The notes beneath the pieces are model-generated. The model was not told where the DNA came from. It saw nothing but the letters and a program-made list of their open reading frames with translations, and did no database searches. Below are positions 48,694-60,584 of a stretch of DNA of 64,000 nt, one piece after another. The first letter of the stretch is position 1, and each line of letters begins with the position of its first letter. The position numbers were made by a program, and so were the translations under genes. Source of the DNA: Agaricus subrufescens (taxonomy: Eukaryota > Basidiomycota > Agaricomycetes > Agaricales > Agaricaceae); contig CM057061.1 in assembly GCA_029945375.1 (NCBI GenBank), forward strand, positions 992,001 through 1,056,000, in the 5' to 3' direction.

Positions 48694-51600
48694 TTACCGC
48701 ACAACTCGAACACCAGGCAAACACCTCGTCAAGATCTCATCAAGAGCAACTTCGAGTGTTATCCTCTCCTCCACTTCCCCAACACCTAAACTATGATCGT
48801 CTTTCTGTTTCGCGAAAGACGCGTCACCTTCGTCACTTCTTCCAGCGCTATACTCACTCAACCCACTTATCGAACTTAGACTTCCAGCACTATTCAACGG
48901 TTTCCTCTTCTTCTCTTTCCTTCTTTCCTTCCCCTTCCCCTTCTCCCTACTCCAGTCCCATTCCAACTCTTTCTCTTTCTCCAACACTCTACGTCGTTCT
49001 CGTTCTGCCTGCCGTTTGTAAGACACAACGTCTTTCTGTTGGGTATTCGTTGCAGTAGAAAGAGATGATGTCGAAGATGAGGCAGAACCCTTCGAGTAGT
49101 CCTTCTGCCCATGTCGATTATGTTCTCTTACTCTAAAAGCGAGGGCATACAATCCTGATGGTTTCTTCTTCTCCTTTTTCCCTTTCTCATTCGTACCACG
49201 AGGATCAAGATTGGCATCGCCAACCGGGATAGAGGTAGTGGGTGAAATCCCATCGGGTGTTGAAACTCGAGCCTTTGAAGAAGCCGGAAACGTGTTCGAA
49301 GAATCCACAGTCATACCCCTCTTCTCTCTCACTCCTTTCTCCTTCTTTAATTTAGCCCCAGGTCGAAGAAATGAGAACATAGGACTATGAGACCCTCGTG
49401 AAGTCGACGTCGACCTATTCACACTTGTACTTGCAGAAGTCGATAACGGTGACGACGGAGTCGCAAACGATGCAGATTGAGAACGGCTATTCTTCCCAAA
49501 CAAAGATACTCGCATACTACCGCTACCACGACTAGTACCTTCTCCATGAGAAGTCATTGGTCTTTGGAAAATATCGTCATCGTCATCACCGTCATCATCA
49601 TGTATATGCGTATACGACGATGGAGGAGGTAAAGCGGAGGTTGAAGCTGAAGGAAGATGCACATATGAAACTGGAGATATCTCATATGAAACACCGATAG
49701 GTGACGAAGGAGTCGAGACACTCGAAAGTTGGAGTGTAGGTCTAGGCGCGAGTGGTGATGACGATTGAGATTCTTCGTTATTCGTGGTGGGTTCGTCGTT
49801 GAGAGATATAGGGGGTGGTAAGGCGCTCATAGAGTATGAACAAGGCAAGTCGAGTAGAGATGAAGGATGAGGGATTTGAACAGACGGAGTTGGGTATCGC
49901 GTGATCGGAGCGCTTACAGACGTTTCTGGTAGCGCCAAAGTAGACGAGGTCGAAATGATTGTAGCATCCTTCTGACCCGTGACCGTTATCAAAGAAGAGG
50001 CAAAGGATGAGGTCAGTAGAGGTACTTTCGATGACCTAGCAGGAATCGGGAATGAAACCACGGGAAGGGCCGCAGTAGGGGTAGTCTCTTGCGGCGAAGG
50101 TGCCGGTGGTTGGGCAGAGGTAGGTGGACGGAGAGGAAGTGAGAGAGGCGAAGACAATGTGGCAGAATCGCTGTCAATTGAAATAGTCTCAAGTCCCCAA
50201 CAAGGCCAACTCCAATCGTTCTGCATTGTCTCCAAGAACTCGTACTGTTATAGTTTGATAAATGAGCGATCAGAGCACAACGCTATTAGAATACTACTCA
50301 CCACCTGCTCTTCAAGCTGAACGCCATCACCGTCACCTCTAATTCTGGATGAGCCATATATCGGAACAGCGTCTTGTGATGGTAAGAAGTGCTTGACAAT
50401 CAGGCGCAAGTGACGCAGATTGCTCAGGTTGTGAGCAAGCACATCGAGGAGTTCAGGAGAGAGTGGTATGGTGCCAACTCGAAGCGTATGTAGGTTGGTG
50501 TTGACACAGAGGGATTCAGGGGTCGACACCCCGCCATCTTCTTCCGTGACAGAACTCAGTTTGTTGCCCGTTCTCAGTACCTTAACCAGCTCCCTGACAA
50601 ACTCGAACGATTTTGTGCCTCCCAATAAGCTCAGTGACCGGACTTTGCTGCCGAACCGCTCAGCACAATAGAGGGCCGTTTCGAGAGGTAGGAGGTTTGA
50701 GCCGACTTCAAGGGACTCTAGGACGTCCAGTTCGTATTCGCCCAAGGGTTCCGCTAGATCATATTCATCAAACCACTCCTGAAAATCGCCGCCGGCCTCG
50801 GTACCAAACGCCGTCCGAACCCACGAATTCAGAGACCAAGGGTCTGCTGTGCCTATTGTTCTCCAGTGAGAGCCAGGGCCGGTGCTAGCAGCATCGTGGT
50901 GAGTCACCCGAAGTCGGAGAACCTTGATGGTTTGGGCCTGGCGACGAAGGAAGCGGCTGAGAGCCTTGGGATTGCCGAGATGCGGTTTTTGCAGGGGCAC
51001 AGCTAGTGCAAGGGTGTCTAGTTTACCCAAAAAATCGAGGCCAGCGAAGAACGGGCCGATGTCGACAGGCTCATGAGCTTCGATGGATAGCAGTCGGAGA
51101 TAAGGAGCGAGGCTTGATATTGAACGCGCAAGCCTCGACTTGAGGATGATGGTAAGAGAGTCGGACGAAAGAGTGTGGTCAGAGTGAAGATTGAGGTGGA
51201 GATGTTCGAGGTGGGCGATCTGGAAGGACGCTGAACAGAGAGAGTCGAGGTTTTCGAGGGAGATGTCGAGAGATAGCTTGGTCAGGGTCGGCAGGAGAAG
51301 GGGGGCACCCAGACACGGGATGGCCAGGTTTGTGAGGGCATAAGAGGTGGTGGGGAGGCCGTACCACGTAATGTAGTAGTCGGTGAGCGAGGGGAGGGAG
51401 CGGAGGAGGTTGAGGACGGCGTGCATCACGTCCTGCGCGGACTTGAGCTGTTCTCGGAGCCTGCGCATGCTGTCCTTGGGGTGGAGGTCGTACAGGTGGG
51501 GCTGCTCCGCGCCCGACCGGTCGGCCTGGGAGCGGGAGATGGCAAAGACCTTGTCCTGGAGGTGGTGGGTGATGTCGGCGAGGCGGTCCTGGAAGGAGGG

Positions 51601-51947
51601 TCGCTCGCGTTCCTTTTCCTTGTCGCTGCCCTTGTTCTGCGCCTCTCGGTCCATGACCTCCTTGAGAAAGCCGGGATAGACGTAGAGGACCTTGACGAAG
51701 CGGGCGACATAGGGATCGCTGTGGGAGATCAGCAGAGAGCCGCGGGGGGGGCGGGGAGGACGCACCTGAGGCGGATGAGGTTGCGGAGGAGGCGGTCGTC
51801 CCAGTAGATAAAGGAGAGCTGGCGATAGCGGGCGTCGAGGGCGATGTGGAAGAGGGAGGCGTTGACGGGGTAGAGGGCGCGGAGGGCGAGGCTGGGGACG
51901 AAGTCTGCGATGTTGAGCCAGACGTCGTGCGGGAGAGCGGGAGCCAT
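48694..51947 (-). CDS. F-box/LRR-like protein with long disordered C-terminal half
   Basis: Three exons on minus: 51947-51766, 51718-50302 and 50244-48694, giving 1,049 aa in frame. The N-terminal F-box is LPHDVWLNIADFVPSLALRA. Irregular leucine-rich repeats follow (LTKLSLDISLENLDSL, IAHLEHLHLNLHSD, LRHLRLIVKHFLPSQ) to about residue 530. Such proteins recruit substrates to SCF ubiquitin ligases. The last exon opens with YEFLETMQNDWSWPCWGLE, completing the LRR part, then becomes ~480 residues of Ser/Pro/Thr-rich and Lys/Arg/Glu-rich sequence without a domain. It ends LDEILTRCLPGVRVVR. The junction keeps phase (GTG|gtgagt). A second gene starting inside the last exon is possible but less likely. 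Confidence 0.7.
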
Positions 51948-52727
51948 GAGCGCGCTCTCCCCGGCCCACGGCTTAAATCAGCCCAGCGCTGCCATATCCA
52001 GCTTAATTAACTTCTGCTCCGACCTCACGTCAGCCCGTCTCATGCTCGTCCGGCCCTCCTCCGCCTCTCCCCGGCCTGGCCCCGCCGACGCCCCAGGCAG
52101 TGGCCAGCACCCGCCCGCAGCCCGCAGCCCGCCGCCCCGCCCACTGCAGCGCGGTGGCCCGGGCGGTGGCGTGGCACTACCCGTGTCTATATTTGTTTCC
52201 CTCCGGTCGCCGATCGACCCCTAGGCGATGCCCCGTCATTGAGGCGCACTGCACTCCGGACACTCCGAGTGCGCTCTCCCATCCAGGGGCGACACAATTG
52301 GCTCTCGGTAAACCCGTGCCCAGACGCTCTAGCTTTGCGATGCCTGCGGCCCCTTTGCCGAATAGTCAAAAAGATAGGGTTGCCCCAAATGAAAATCTAA
52401 TGCGATCTGTTCTATTGCCCCAAGTAAAACGTCTATGTACATATATATCCCGGCGATAATCCATTCTGTTCAGATGTCTACCCATGATCGCTCAGTCGGG
52501 CTGGATGTCACCCAACTGTAAAGGTGGCTTGGCAATTCTAACGCCGCCGTCCTGTCAATGTTATGAATCGATTGTAATCCCCGAGATACCGGCATATCTG
52601 TCTCCCAACTAGAACGATCAGCATTTCAGGGCGCGAAAACATTGTGGTACGATTATGGTGAAGGAGGGTATATAATTTAAATACAGCTATTAAATCAAAA
52701 CTCTCTCGAGCGTAAACCCAATAATGC
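51948..52727. other. intergenic region with GC-rich promoter segment
   Basis: The first ~300 bases upstream of the F-box gene are very GC-rich (52040-52180). The rest lies 3' of the lipase gene. Open frames here follow composition and are not called. Confidence 0.45.
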
Positions 52728-54057
52728 TCAGTGGCAGCCCATAACCACACCATCGTAGGGGCCTGAGATATGGATTTAGCCTTTGCGGAGATTATATCCT
52801 CAGGAACGTACCATCATGATCTGACACTCGGGCATCGAGTACATTCTTTGCGTCCCCGACAACGCACCGTTTGTCCGCATTATCCTGACCAGGACACGAA
52901 ACGAAGGAACCGTCACTGCTTTCAATGTGGATTTCACTCGAGGGGTGGCGGTAACCTAAAAACCGCCCAGGTATAATCGGTACGAGGTCCTTTCTAGTTG
53001 CCATCAATATTATTATTTTTCAAAGGCAGGGAAAGCTTTGAGCCTACTTGTTTGTAAAACGAGTTAGTCTGACGTTCGAATCCACAAAATCGGCAAACTG
53101 TTTGTTCCCAACCTGTTTAAGGCATAATTGAGATCTTTCTGGAGAGGCTAATCCTGAATCGACTTACGCGTGGCATGCCGTAGGTAATCAACTCAACCTC
53201 GACGCCAGGAATATGAAGGGGCAGAAAGACAGCATCAAGCAAAGAAATTGCACCGCCTGTCATTGTCGAGCAAGGTGAGTGATGTGAATGCATAAAGGAT
53301 TCGAGTATCGTACCAAGCGAATGTCCAACAAGAGTGACCTTGGTTGTATTATGGACTTTTATTGTTTGTTGAACAGCAGCGAGAACATCTTTGGAAGTCC
53401 TGTCGGAAGATAAATATCCCAGTGAGTTGTACAAAAATAATGACGCACTCTTTCTGAGAATCAGCAAAGCCCTGGTGAACCTCGATACCACTGGGGATAC
53501 CAGGGAATAGACTCGAATCAAGGCGTTGCCGTAACAGATCAGCGTCTGTTAGAAGTGGTACACTATACATATAGCTATTAGAATGGTGTGGTAAATCAAG
53601 GATAACGCCATGGACAAACATTTTTGATGGGTCAGTTCCCTGATGAGCAACAATGATTGTCTGTAGCACAAAATTAGTCACGTTAACAACGAACAGTGTT
53701 TGAACAACGTACATCTAGGTCTGGATCAAACCCAACATACCAGAATTGTACGTCAACGCCATCACCACCCGACGCGGTCGGCAGGAAGTTGGGGTTGGCG
53801 TCACAGTTGGCTAAAAATTCATAGGTTATCATTGTACACCTTAATATATAAAATTGGTTTTTACCTCCGCAGGTCCAAGTCTTGGTCTTACTGGGTGGAC
53901 AGGTCGCAGTACTGGCGAAAAAAGTAAAAGGTCTAAATTTGGCTATATCCGTTGGAGCAATTGTCGAGAATGATTGTTGTGGAGAAGCGGGGACGGTAAT
54001 AACGGCGTTTGCTCCGAGTATCAGAGTCGCGAACAGGAACGGAAGATAAGACCCCAT
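52728..54057 (-). CDS. secreted class 3 lipase
   Basis: Multi-exon gene on minus, ~300 aa. It starts at 54057 with a signal peptide (MGSYLPFLFATLILGANA); upstream in-frame codons continue but lack a better signal. A class 3 fold follows: VQFWYVGFDPDLD, VVAHQGTDPSKMF and VEVHQGF-like GIEVHQGFADSQKE. The nucleophile elbow VTLVGHSLGGAISLLDA is split by an intron in GHSLG|G. Then come YGMPRVGNKQFADFVDSN, KDLVPIIPGRFLGYRHPSSE (acid Asp) and a terminal DHDGPYDGVVMGC with the likely catalytic His. It is expected to hydrolyse extracellular acylglycerols. The stop lies directly after MGCH. Confidence 0.85.
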
Positions 54058-54676
54058 TATAAGATTGTGAAAAAAGAAAAAAAAGGTCCAGCCGGGGAGC
54101 AGAAACGTTAAGGGAGGGAAATAATCAATAGAAGAAGAAAAGAAAGATGGGAGAACAAAACTGTTGGCTTGGGGAAGTGAAGAATAAGATGCAGCATCAT
54201 ACTGCACTTCGTGCCTTTTATCGATCTTCTACTGATAGATATCGGTAGGTGTGAACGGTTGTTGAGATAGTACAGGCCCATAAATTGCTGTTATCAGTTG
54301 AGCGTTTATACAGTGAGGCATCATCAAGCGATGCAACAGATGGCGATGTACAGCGTTCGACATACTTTTGTTGGATGTGATTGGCTGATGGAAGCTGATA
54401 TGGCGATGAAGTCTAGGAAGTCTAGTCGGTATATATCATTCAGCGAGTGAAGAAGAATGACATGTGCTCATTAGGCGAGGTCACCAGATGCCTAGGGCGT
54501 TTGTCCTACCGGCGCTTCTGTTGTGCTGTGTGAGATCTAATTTAACTGTGGGAGAGATTAACTTGTCCTTCATGATCAGTCATGACGAGATGATTGATCA
54601 TGACGCGTGATGCACAGGTTTGTGTTCTTCAGGGACCAGCAGCCATTGGCTCCTTAACCGACGACGCGACAACAGG
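54058..54676. other. upstream region of lipase gene
   Basis: Promoter-side sequence of the lipase gene. Nothing further is supported. Confidence 0.4.
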
Positions 54677-55038
54677 GCACTGTCACAGCGGGCAAAGGGC
54701 TGTCAAGTCTGGGGCCTGGGCACAGTGGGCAGTCAAATGGGTTGTCAAGAGGGCTGTCAAGTGACCCGCCCTAGCTTGAAAATAATTGATCAGATCATAA
54801 ATTGTCATTCAAGTATATATAATTAGGCAGCAATACTGCAATATGATACTTGTTATGTTAGATACTGTCGCAAGCACCAGTCAATTGTATAATAAGGGGT
54901 CAATGATTAATTACTATATATGTATATAGGGGTAGGAAACATGAACGTAATGGGTGGGTCATTTGACAGCCCATTTGACAACCCACTTGACTGCCCACAC
55001 TTGACAGCCCTTTGCCCGCCGTGTGTCCCAGCACTGTC
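54677..55038. mobile_element. MITE-like non-autonomous DNA transposon with 8-bp duplication
   Basis: Terminal inverted repeats of ~70-85 bp face each other at 54689-54775 and 54952-55020. The left repeat opens CGGGCAAAGGGCTGTCAAGT and the right repeat holds its exact reverse complement. Both contain repeated GGGCWGTCAA / GGGTTGTCAA units. The left repeat has a 16-nt insertion. The interior is AT-rich and non-coding. The 8-mer GCACTGTC flanks the element at 54677-54684 and 55031-55038, a probable target-site duplication. The outermost bases of the two ends do not align perfectly. TSD length and GGGCTGTCAA subterminal repeats would suit a KDZ-type element; that assignment is inferred. Confidence 0.65.
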
Positions 55039-55447
55039 CACGTATAATTAGACTTATCCTATTAAGTCCGTCCATATCTTCCCACGCAATCAGCTCCCTG
55101 GAACAGACCCAACGGTCGATGCTTCTCCTCCATATGTTTATACACCCCTTCTGTCCAGTGCCATGCTCAAGAACAATATGCTTTCGGTCACTAACCCCCC
55201 TCAGCCGCCCTTTTTCACGCGCGTCTGTCCCTGTCCAGCATGGCCAAGAAGGCCAAAACTACTATTTTCGTCTAGTAGAGTAATGTGACCACGCTAAGCA
55301 TGCGCTCATCAAACACTGTTATGATACACCTCTAGGACTTTTGGGCCTAGGTCAGCTTTGTCCCCTTGCCACATACACACGCACTCGTTATTTAAACCCC
55401 CTCGTTGGCGTATCGAGTGAAGCAGTCCTCTTGACTCTTCGATTACT

Positions 55448-57667
55448 ATGCCGTCCATTCGCTTGTTTACACTATTCTTCTTTACTTCCCTCTCTGTCGT
55501 AGTCAAAGCGGCTTTCCCGTCCAAAATTTTTGGGGTCAATCTCGGGTCTTGGTATGCCTGACGTATGGAATTTCTCGCTCTTGTACTCATCTGCCTTTAG
55601 GCTTGTCCTTGAACCTTGGATGCTTCCTCAAGGTACTTTGAGACTTCTCGCCTTCGTTTTTACATTTTGATGATGTCCTCTTTAGGATGGTTGGACATGG
55701 GTGGCCAACAGTGTGATGACTGTTCGACATGTATTGCATCCGAATTGTCAGTCATACATCAGCCGCCTTTCCAACTCAACTTACACTTTCCATCTTAGTG
55801 CGTTTGCGAAGGCCTTCCCGGATACTGTAGATGCCAAATTCAATGACCACTGGTATGTGGCTGACATCTCAAGCACCGTTGACGTTAATCAAGTTCGTTA
55901 GGAACTCATGGTTCAATCAGTCTGACGTTGACGATCTTGTCAACGTTGGGATCAACACTGTCAGAATTCCTGTGAGTATATGCGCCTTCGCCGGTCAAGA
56001 ACCCGCCTGACGCGTTAGACTCTAGCTCGGGTATTGGATTGTCGAAGACCTTGTTGATCGCTCTTCTGAATTCTACCCTCGTGGCGGTCTAAATCAACTT
56101 GTACGCTAGGTGTTAGCACGGAGATGAGTGCCGTACTTATTCGGTTCGTTTTCCAGCGCCGTGGCCTTCAACAACTCAGAAACGCTGGTATTGTCGCCAT
56201 CCTCGACCACCATGCCCTTCCTGGTGTTCAAGATGCGCAACAAATGTTCACTGGGAGGTGCACCAGAGACGTCGAATTCTATGTAGGTTCATTTAAAAAA
56301 AATGATGATTTTGATCAGTGATGGCAACATAATATAGACCTCTCATAATTACCACCGAGCATTGATTTGGTCAGCTGTGATGACGACGCTTTCGCATCTT
56401 GATCCTACCTTTGGATCAGTCACCGCCATCGAGGCCGTCAATGAGCCAATTATGGATGCGACTCAAACTCCCGGATATGGTGATTGTAAGTTTACTTTGT
56501 GTCTTTTTTTCTAGTACACGCTTTAAACTTTCATTTATCGAACTCAAAATCATAGTCCAGAAACATTTTGTTGAGGTTGTGCGGGCCGTTGAGCTTGCTC
56601 TCGGTGTTTCTGTCCCCGGATTGGAAGACGTCTATGGAAGCTTGCCTGTGTCGACTAACTTTACGCAGTCTATCAAGGCGGTCTCTGCTCAAACGGACTT
56701 TGATTCGGAGGTTATGTCTGTTCTGTCGGATGCGTTGCCAATCACTCTGAGAATTGCGAATCAACTCAATATAACTGGGATCCTCAACTTCTCCCGAAAT
56801 GTGCATTCCGGTAGAGAGCTTCTCATTACAAAGTGAGTTTGGGCGGTCTTTTCTTCGTGTATTGTGCTTCTGACCGTTTCTTGGAATGAAATTTTAGTTT
56901 CATGGATATTAATTGGCAGCACAATAATCCGAGCAACCCCGCTGATGCTGCTATTGGTCCTCAGATATACGATAACCATCTTTATTATTCGTAAGTATTA
57001 AGTGTCTCTGGTAATTAATTATAAAATTTACAATGGCTTTAGCTTCGGGGTAATTCTTTCTGGCTAAACGTTGATGTTATTACTTTGTTCATTTTCTGAA
57101 ATTAGGGTGTCGCCGATCCTAACCCGCAGGCCTACATGGAGAGCATTTGCAGTCAGTACATGTTCTTTCTTCGTTATCAAAAAAATTCCCAACTTTTCTT
57201 TTTTAGACCTCGACAGGGTCCAGCAGGATGCAGCGCTCGGAAACAGTCCCTTGTTCTTCGGAGGTGATTTGCATTCTTTTTTTAACTGAATGTGTAGTGA
57301 ATGATTTTATTTTTATAGAATGGGGGCTCCCCACACAATTCCAGGCGACGGATCAATTTTTACATCAATGGGCTGATGCACAAAAGCTTGCTTATAGCAA
57401 GGGTGCTGGATGGATAGTCAGTTGTTTTTTTTTTATGCCTGATCGGTGGATCCTTATTTCGTCTAGTTCTGGAACTTCAAGATTGAGATCTCAAACCTAG
57501 CCGGTGACCTGGCCAGGCAATGGTATGTTTTAGATGTTTGATTTCGCGAAGAATTTTTTTGTGATGTTGTGTTTAGGTCGTATATGGAGGGAGTCCGACG
57601 TGGTTACCTTACTAAGGACCCCTCTCAGGTTAATGATCCTAACGTCTGCGATTCGTTTGTCAATTGA
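55448..57667 (+). CDS. secreted GH5 glucanase (exo-beta-1,3-glucanase-like)
   Basis: Sixteen exons by hand, ~420 aa. The signal peptide (MPSIRLFTLFFFTSLSVVVKA) is followed by FPSKIFGVNLGSWLVLEPWM, the usual opening of fungal GH5 exo-beta-1,3-glucanases. Core motifs: LGYWIVEDLVDRSSEFYPRG, GIVAILDHHALPGVQ, NYHRALIWSAVMTTL, acid/base Glu in TAIEAVNEPIMD, HLYYSFGGVADPN, nucleophile Glu in LFFGEWGLPTQF, and FWNFKIEISNLAGDLARQW. It would trim beta-glucans in or outside the wall. Exon 11 is only 7 nt (57043-57049, coding FG). The 3' exons from ~57443 also form the left edge of the downstream tandem repeat. Confidence 0.88.
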
Positions 57668-58257
57668 TTTGTCTATCTGAATTTTGAGGAGGGTAATTAT
57701 GTACGTCTTGGATTGGAGATGTATTGGTTCGGTGTTTTTATTTCTTATCATTTGTCGTTCTTTACACCCTTGTTTCTGATAATGTGTATTTCTGTTTGGA
57801 TACACACACGGACAGCGAAGTCGGAATGAGTTTAGCCGATAGTATCATCAGCCGTGCGGCCATCCTGGGTTGATTTTATCTTCCTGTTCTTGAAGCCCAG
57901 GGCACCGTACCACAATCGCAGACCACATGAAAAACGCGTAATCCTTTATAAGATTTACGTTCAGGCTGCTGTTGATACCAGCCACAACAGTAGGGTCACC
58001 ATCAGGTTGACCGGTGGGGGAGTGTTTGTTCGCTCATCGTTGGATATAGTCCCTAGAGTTCTCGTACCAAGGTTGACCCTCCGTTGTCGGGGTAAAGTTC
58101 TTTTGATTTGTTCTGATTTTCAAAAGAGCCTGCCGATTTCTGATCCACCCTCATCAGACTACCTGATCATGATCCTCCTGGATCATGGCTCCATGGGCCA
58201 ATAGTCGTTAGAATAGGTAAACATAGAATGATCAGGAGTTTTCCGGTGTGGTATATG
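57668..58257. other. repeat-unit spacer (unit A)
   Basis: Non-coding; resembles 60585-61385 in unit B, for example the GTTGATT...ATCTTCC and GACCGG blocks. No gene seen. Confidence 0.5.
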
Positions 58258-58500
58258 CGTGACACGTTGGGCGTCGTTGACACGGGTCACGCTGGTTAGG
58301 AGGTTATCCTTCAATCAGACAGACGTTGACGATCTTGTCAATGTTGTGATGAACACTGTCAGGATTCTCATGAGCATACGCGCCTTCTCCACTTGTGAGC
58401 CTGCTTGATGCTATAGACTTTTGTTCGGACACTGGATTGTTGCAGAGATTGCTAATCACTATCAAGAATTCTACTCTTTTGGCGGTCTAAAACAGCTTGT
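58258..58500 (+). pseudogene. GH5 5'-region fragment, unit A
   Basis: Matches the true GH5 gene at ~55855-56105: intron 4, the FNQSDVDDLVN exon, the next intron and the YWIVED...GGL.QL exon. The intron donor after the first exon has GT changed to AT and the rest of the gene is missing, so it is a relic. Confidence 0.7.
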
Positions 58501-58757
58501 GCGTGGGGACGAGCTGAGTTCGTGAATGCGGCATCTACTCAGTGTATTTTCTTGCAGCAGTATTCATAGACAGCCAATAACACCACCAGTTCGGTTGCAG
58601 TCATCATCAGCGTTACCTTCGACTCTGCAGCCATCATTGACAGTTGTGATCACTTTCTTATGTGTCGCAGTTCGCAGACTCTGGCTCTTTACCATGTATA
58701 AATCCTGTGAGGCCTAACACTTGCTTTACCGATTCTAGTGATTCTTCTCTTCCAATA

Positions 58758-60135
58758 ATGAGCTTTGATCGAGGTACGTTATGTTCGCTTCGAGGGCCTC
58801 CACTCATCTTTAATGCATACAGGTTATATTCACTCAGGTGCCTATGTGAACCCAGCGGCAGTCGGTCATTCAAGTATTTTTATGAGAAATAGGCAGTGTT
58901 CACCCAGCGACTTTAGCTGTTCGGCCTTGTTTTTGACATTATGCTTTTTGGAATATTAACTGTACAAGTTTGTGAGTGCTCCTCCCCATGTCGTCTCTTG
59001 CCTGAACTCAACCACGTACTTCAAGATATCTATTTCATTTCGTTTCCTAACGATAGGGCTCTACCGAAAATTGCTGTTGTTTGGGTGTATCTTGTAGGAG
59101 CCACCCAAACAGGGCTGGTTCTATTCGATATCACGACCCTCCTGGTTGCACATGTTATAGACTATACTGACGGATTACAAAAAGATCATTTGTGGCTTTC
59201 GATAACGGCATTTACCGGAGTTGGTACGGGATGATTTCTGAGGCACAATGTTTTGGCTACTAATGCTTTATCTACCTCAGTGGCGATCGTCATTCAATCA
59301 CTTTACGCACACAGGATCTACATGATTTCCCAGAAAAGATGGCTTGCCATACTCGTTATTTGTGTGAGTTTTCGACGAACATGATTCTAAGAGTAATTTG
59401 ACTAATATGTTTTTTTTATAGATGTCGGTGGTTCAATTTGGTAGTAGTATGCTTGGGACCTTTTGCTTCAGTAATGAGATGGTAATTTCCCTGGTGGTGT
59501 CTACCCAACCCGCGTTCTCAGAATCACCAACTTGCAATATTGGATTTACATTGGTGAACACTACATTTTTCCGTCTTGTATGTTATTCACGCATGAATGT
59601 AGTTATGGGGTCCCGTTAACATCGCTTGTGACTCGACTATCACCATCTGCATGGTCACCTTTGTCAGTGGGATTTATTCCATTGTCGGATGTCTTTATCT
59701 ACAGGACATTTTTACAGCTTCTCAGGTGTAGCAAAACAACAATGAGATACAGGACACGCTCGCATATTAGAAGGACTGTGCAAATTGTTATTGAGACGGG
59801 AATGGCAACCAGTAAAGTCTACTGCACACTCTTGAGCTGCCATTATAAACAAACCAATTCTTTCCTCAGCTGCTCTAATGATAACCTACACAGCGTTTTT
59901 TATCCTCTGGACGCAGTTTCCAGCATATATATACTTCCCGCTACCGGGGCTTCTGATGAGCAAGGTATATAGTAATTCAATGCTGGTCTTGCTCAACAAC
60001 CGGGCGACCATTGTCCATGGAAGGAATTCCGCGGAGTCCCTCGAGTTTGTAGAAGTTCCCGCTCCATACGTTGGAGGCGGAATCGAGTTAGAAACCATCA
60101 TCCTTAGTTCTGGTTCGGGGTATAGTAGGAATTAA
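58758..60135 (+). CDS. DUF6534-type multi-pass membrane protein, copy A
   Basis: Nine exons: 58758-58773, 58838-58860, 58917-58971, 59026-59223, 59281-59363, 59422-59553, 59603-59662, 59718-59811 and 59870-60135, giving 308 aa. This is the basidiomycete-expanded family of seven-helix proteins with a DUF6534-like C-terminal block. Landmarks: MSFDRGAYVNPAA, LFGLVFDIMLFGILTVQVYI, FISFPNDRALPKIAVVWV, IVIQSLYAHRIYMISQK, LWGPVNIACDSTITICMVTF, MRYRTRSHIRRTVQIVIETG and LPGLLMSKVYSNSMLVLLNN. Its function is unknown; the topology is receptor-like. The upstream GH5 fragment belongs to the same repeat unit. Confidence 0.8.
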
Positions 60136-60384
60136 CAGTATACGATGATGGAACGTAGTCGGAGTAACGTTGTACTAGTATGCGTCTAGAATTTGATTGT
60201 GCTATGTCGGAGAACTAACGTTGGCCTGACCCGAGAATGGCCTGACTTTGCCCGGCCTTCTCAAGGTCTGATCTACCCTGATCAAGCTGCCTTATCCTAC
60301 TGGATCGTCATTCTAAGGGGTTGCGTCTGATCAGGTTAAATCTAGCTCTAATCGGTGGACCGAGTGGATTCTTATCTCGTCTAG
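60136..60384. other. junction between repeat units
   Basis: 3' flank of copy A running into the GH5-derived edge of unit B near 60350. No gene. Confidence 0.45.
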
Positions 60385-60584
60385 TTCTGGTATTTCAAGA
60401 TTGATCTCAGACATAGCTGGCGATTTGGTCAGGCAATGGCATGCTTTATATTTCTTTATTTCGCGAAGAATTTTTGTGTAATGTTGTGTTTAGGCCGTAT
60501 ATGGAGGGAGTCCGACGTGGTTACCTTACTAAAGACCCCTCTCACGTTAAAGATCCCAACGTCTGCGATTCGTTTGTCAATTGA
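60385..60584 (+). pseudogene. GH5 3'-end fragment, unit B
   Basis: Copy of the last two GH5 exons (57466-57667). A 2-nt deletion in the FKIEIS codons shifts the frame and the intron donor is GC. The final exon, with YMEGVRRGYLTKDPS and the stop, is well kept. There is no upstream GH5 body, so it is not a gene. Confidence 0.75.

Larger units (their letters stand above)
57443..60340 (+). repeat. tandem segmental duplication, unit A
   Basis: Unit A holds the last two GH5 exons (true gene), a spacer, a decayed GH5 5' fragment and the first DUF6534-type gene. The same order recurs in unit B. Matching landmarks are offset by ~2.92 kb at the GH5 end and ~3.13 kb in the membrane-protein gene. Confidence 0.75.

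Noticed and set aside
52035..52459. Open frames in the GC-rich region upstream of the F-box gene
   Set aside because: Driven by low stop density in GC-rich promoter sequence; no domains.
59440..59640. Possible frameshift in DUF6534-type copy A near its fourth helix
   Set aside because: Continuing the exon to 59553 and splicing to 59603 keeps phase and yields FTL-LWGPVNIACDSTI, so no frameshift is needed.
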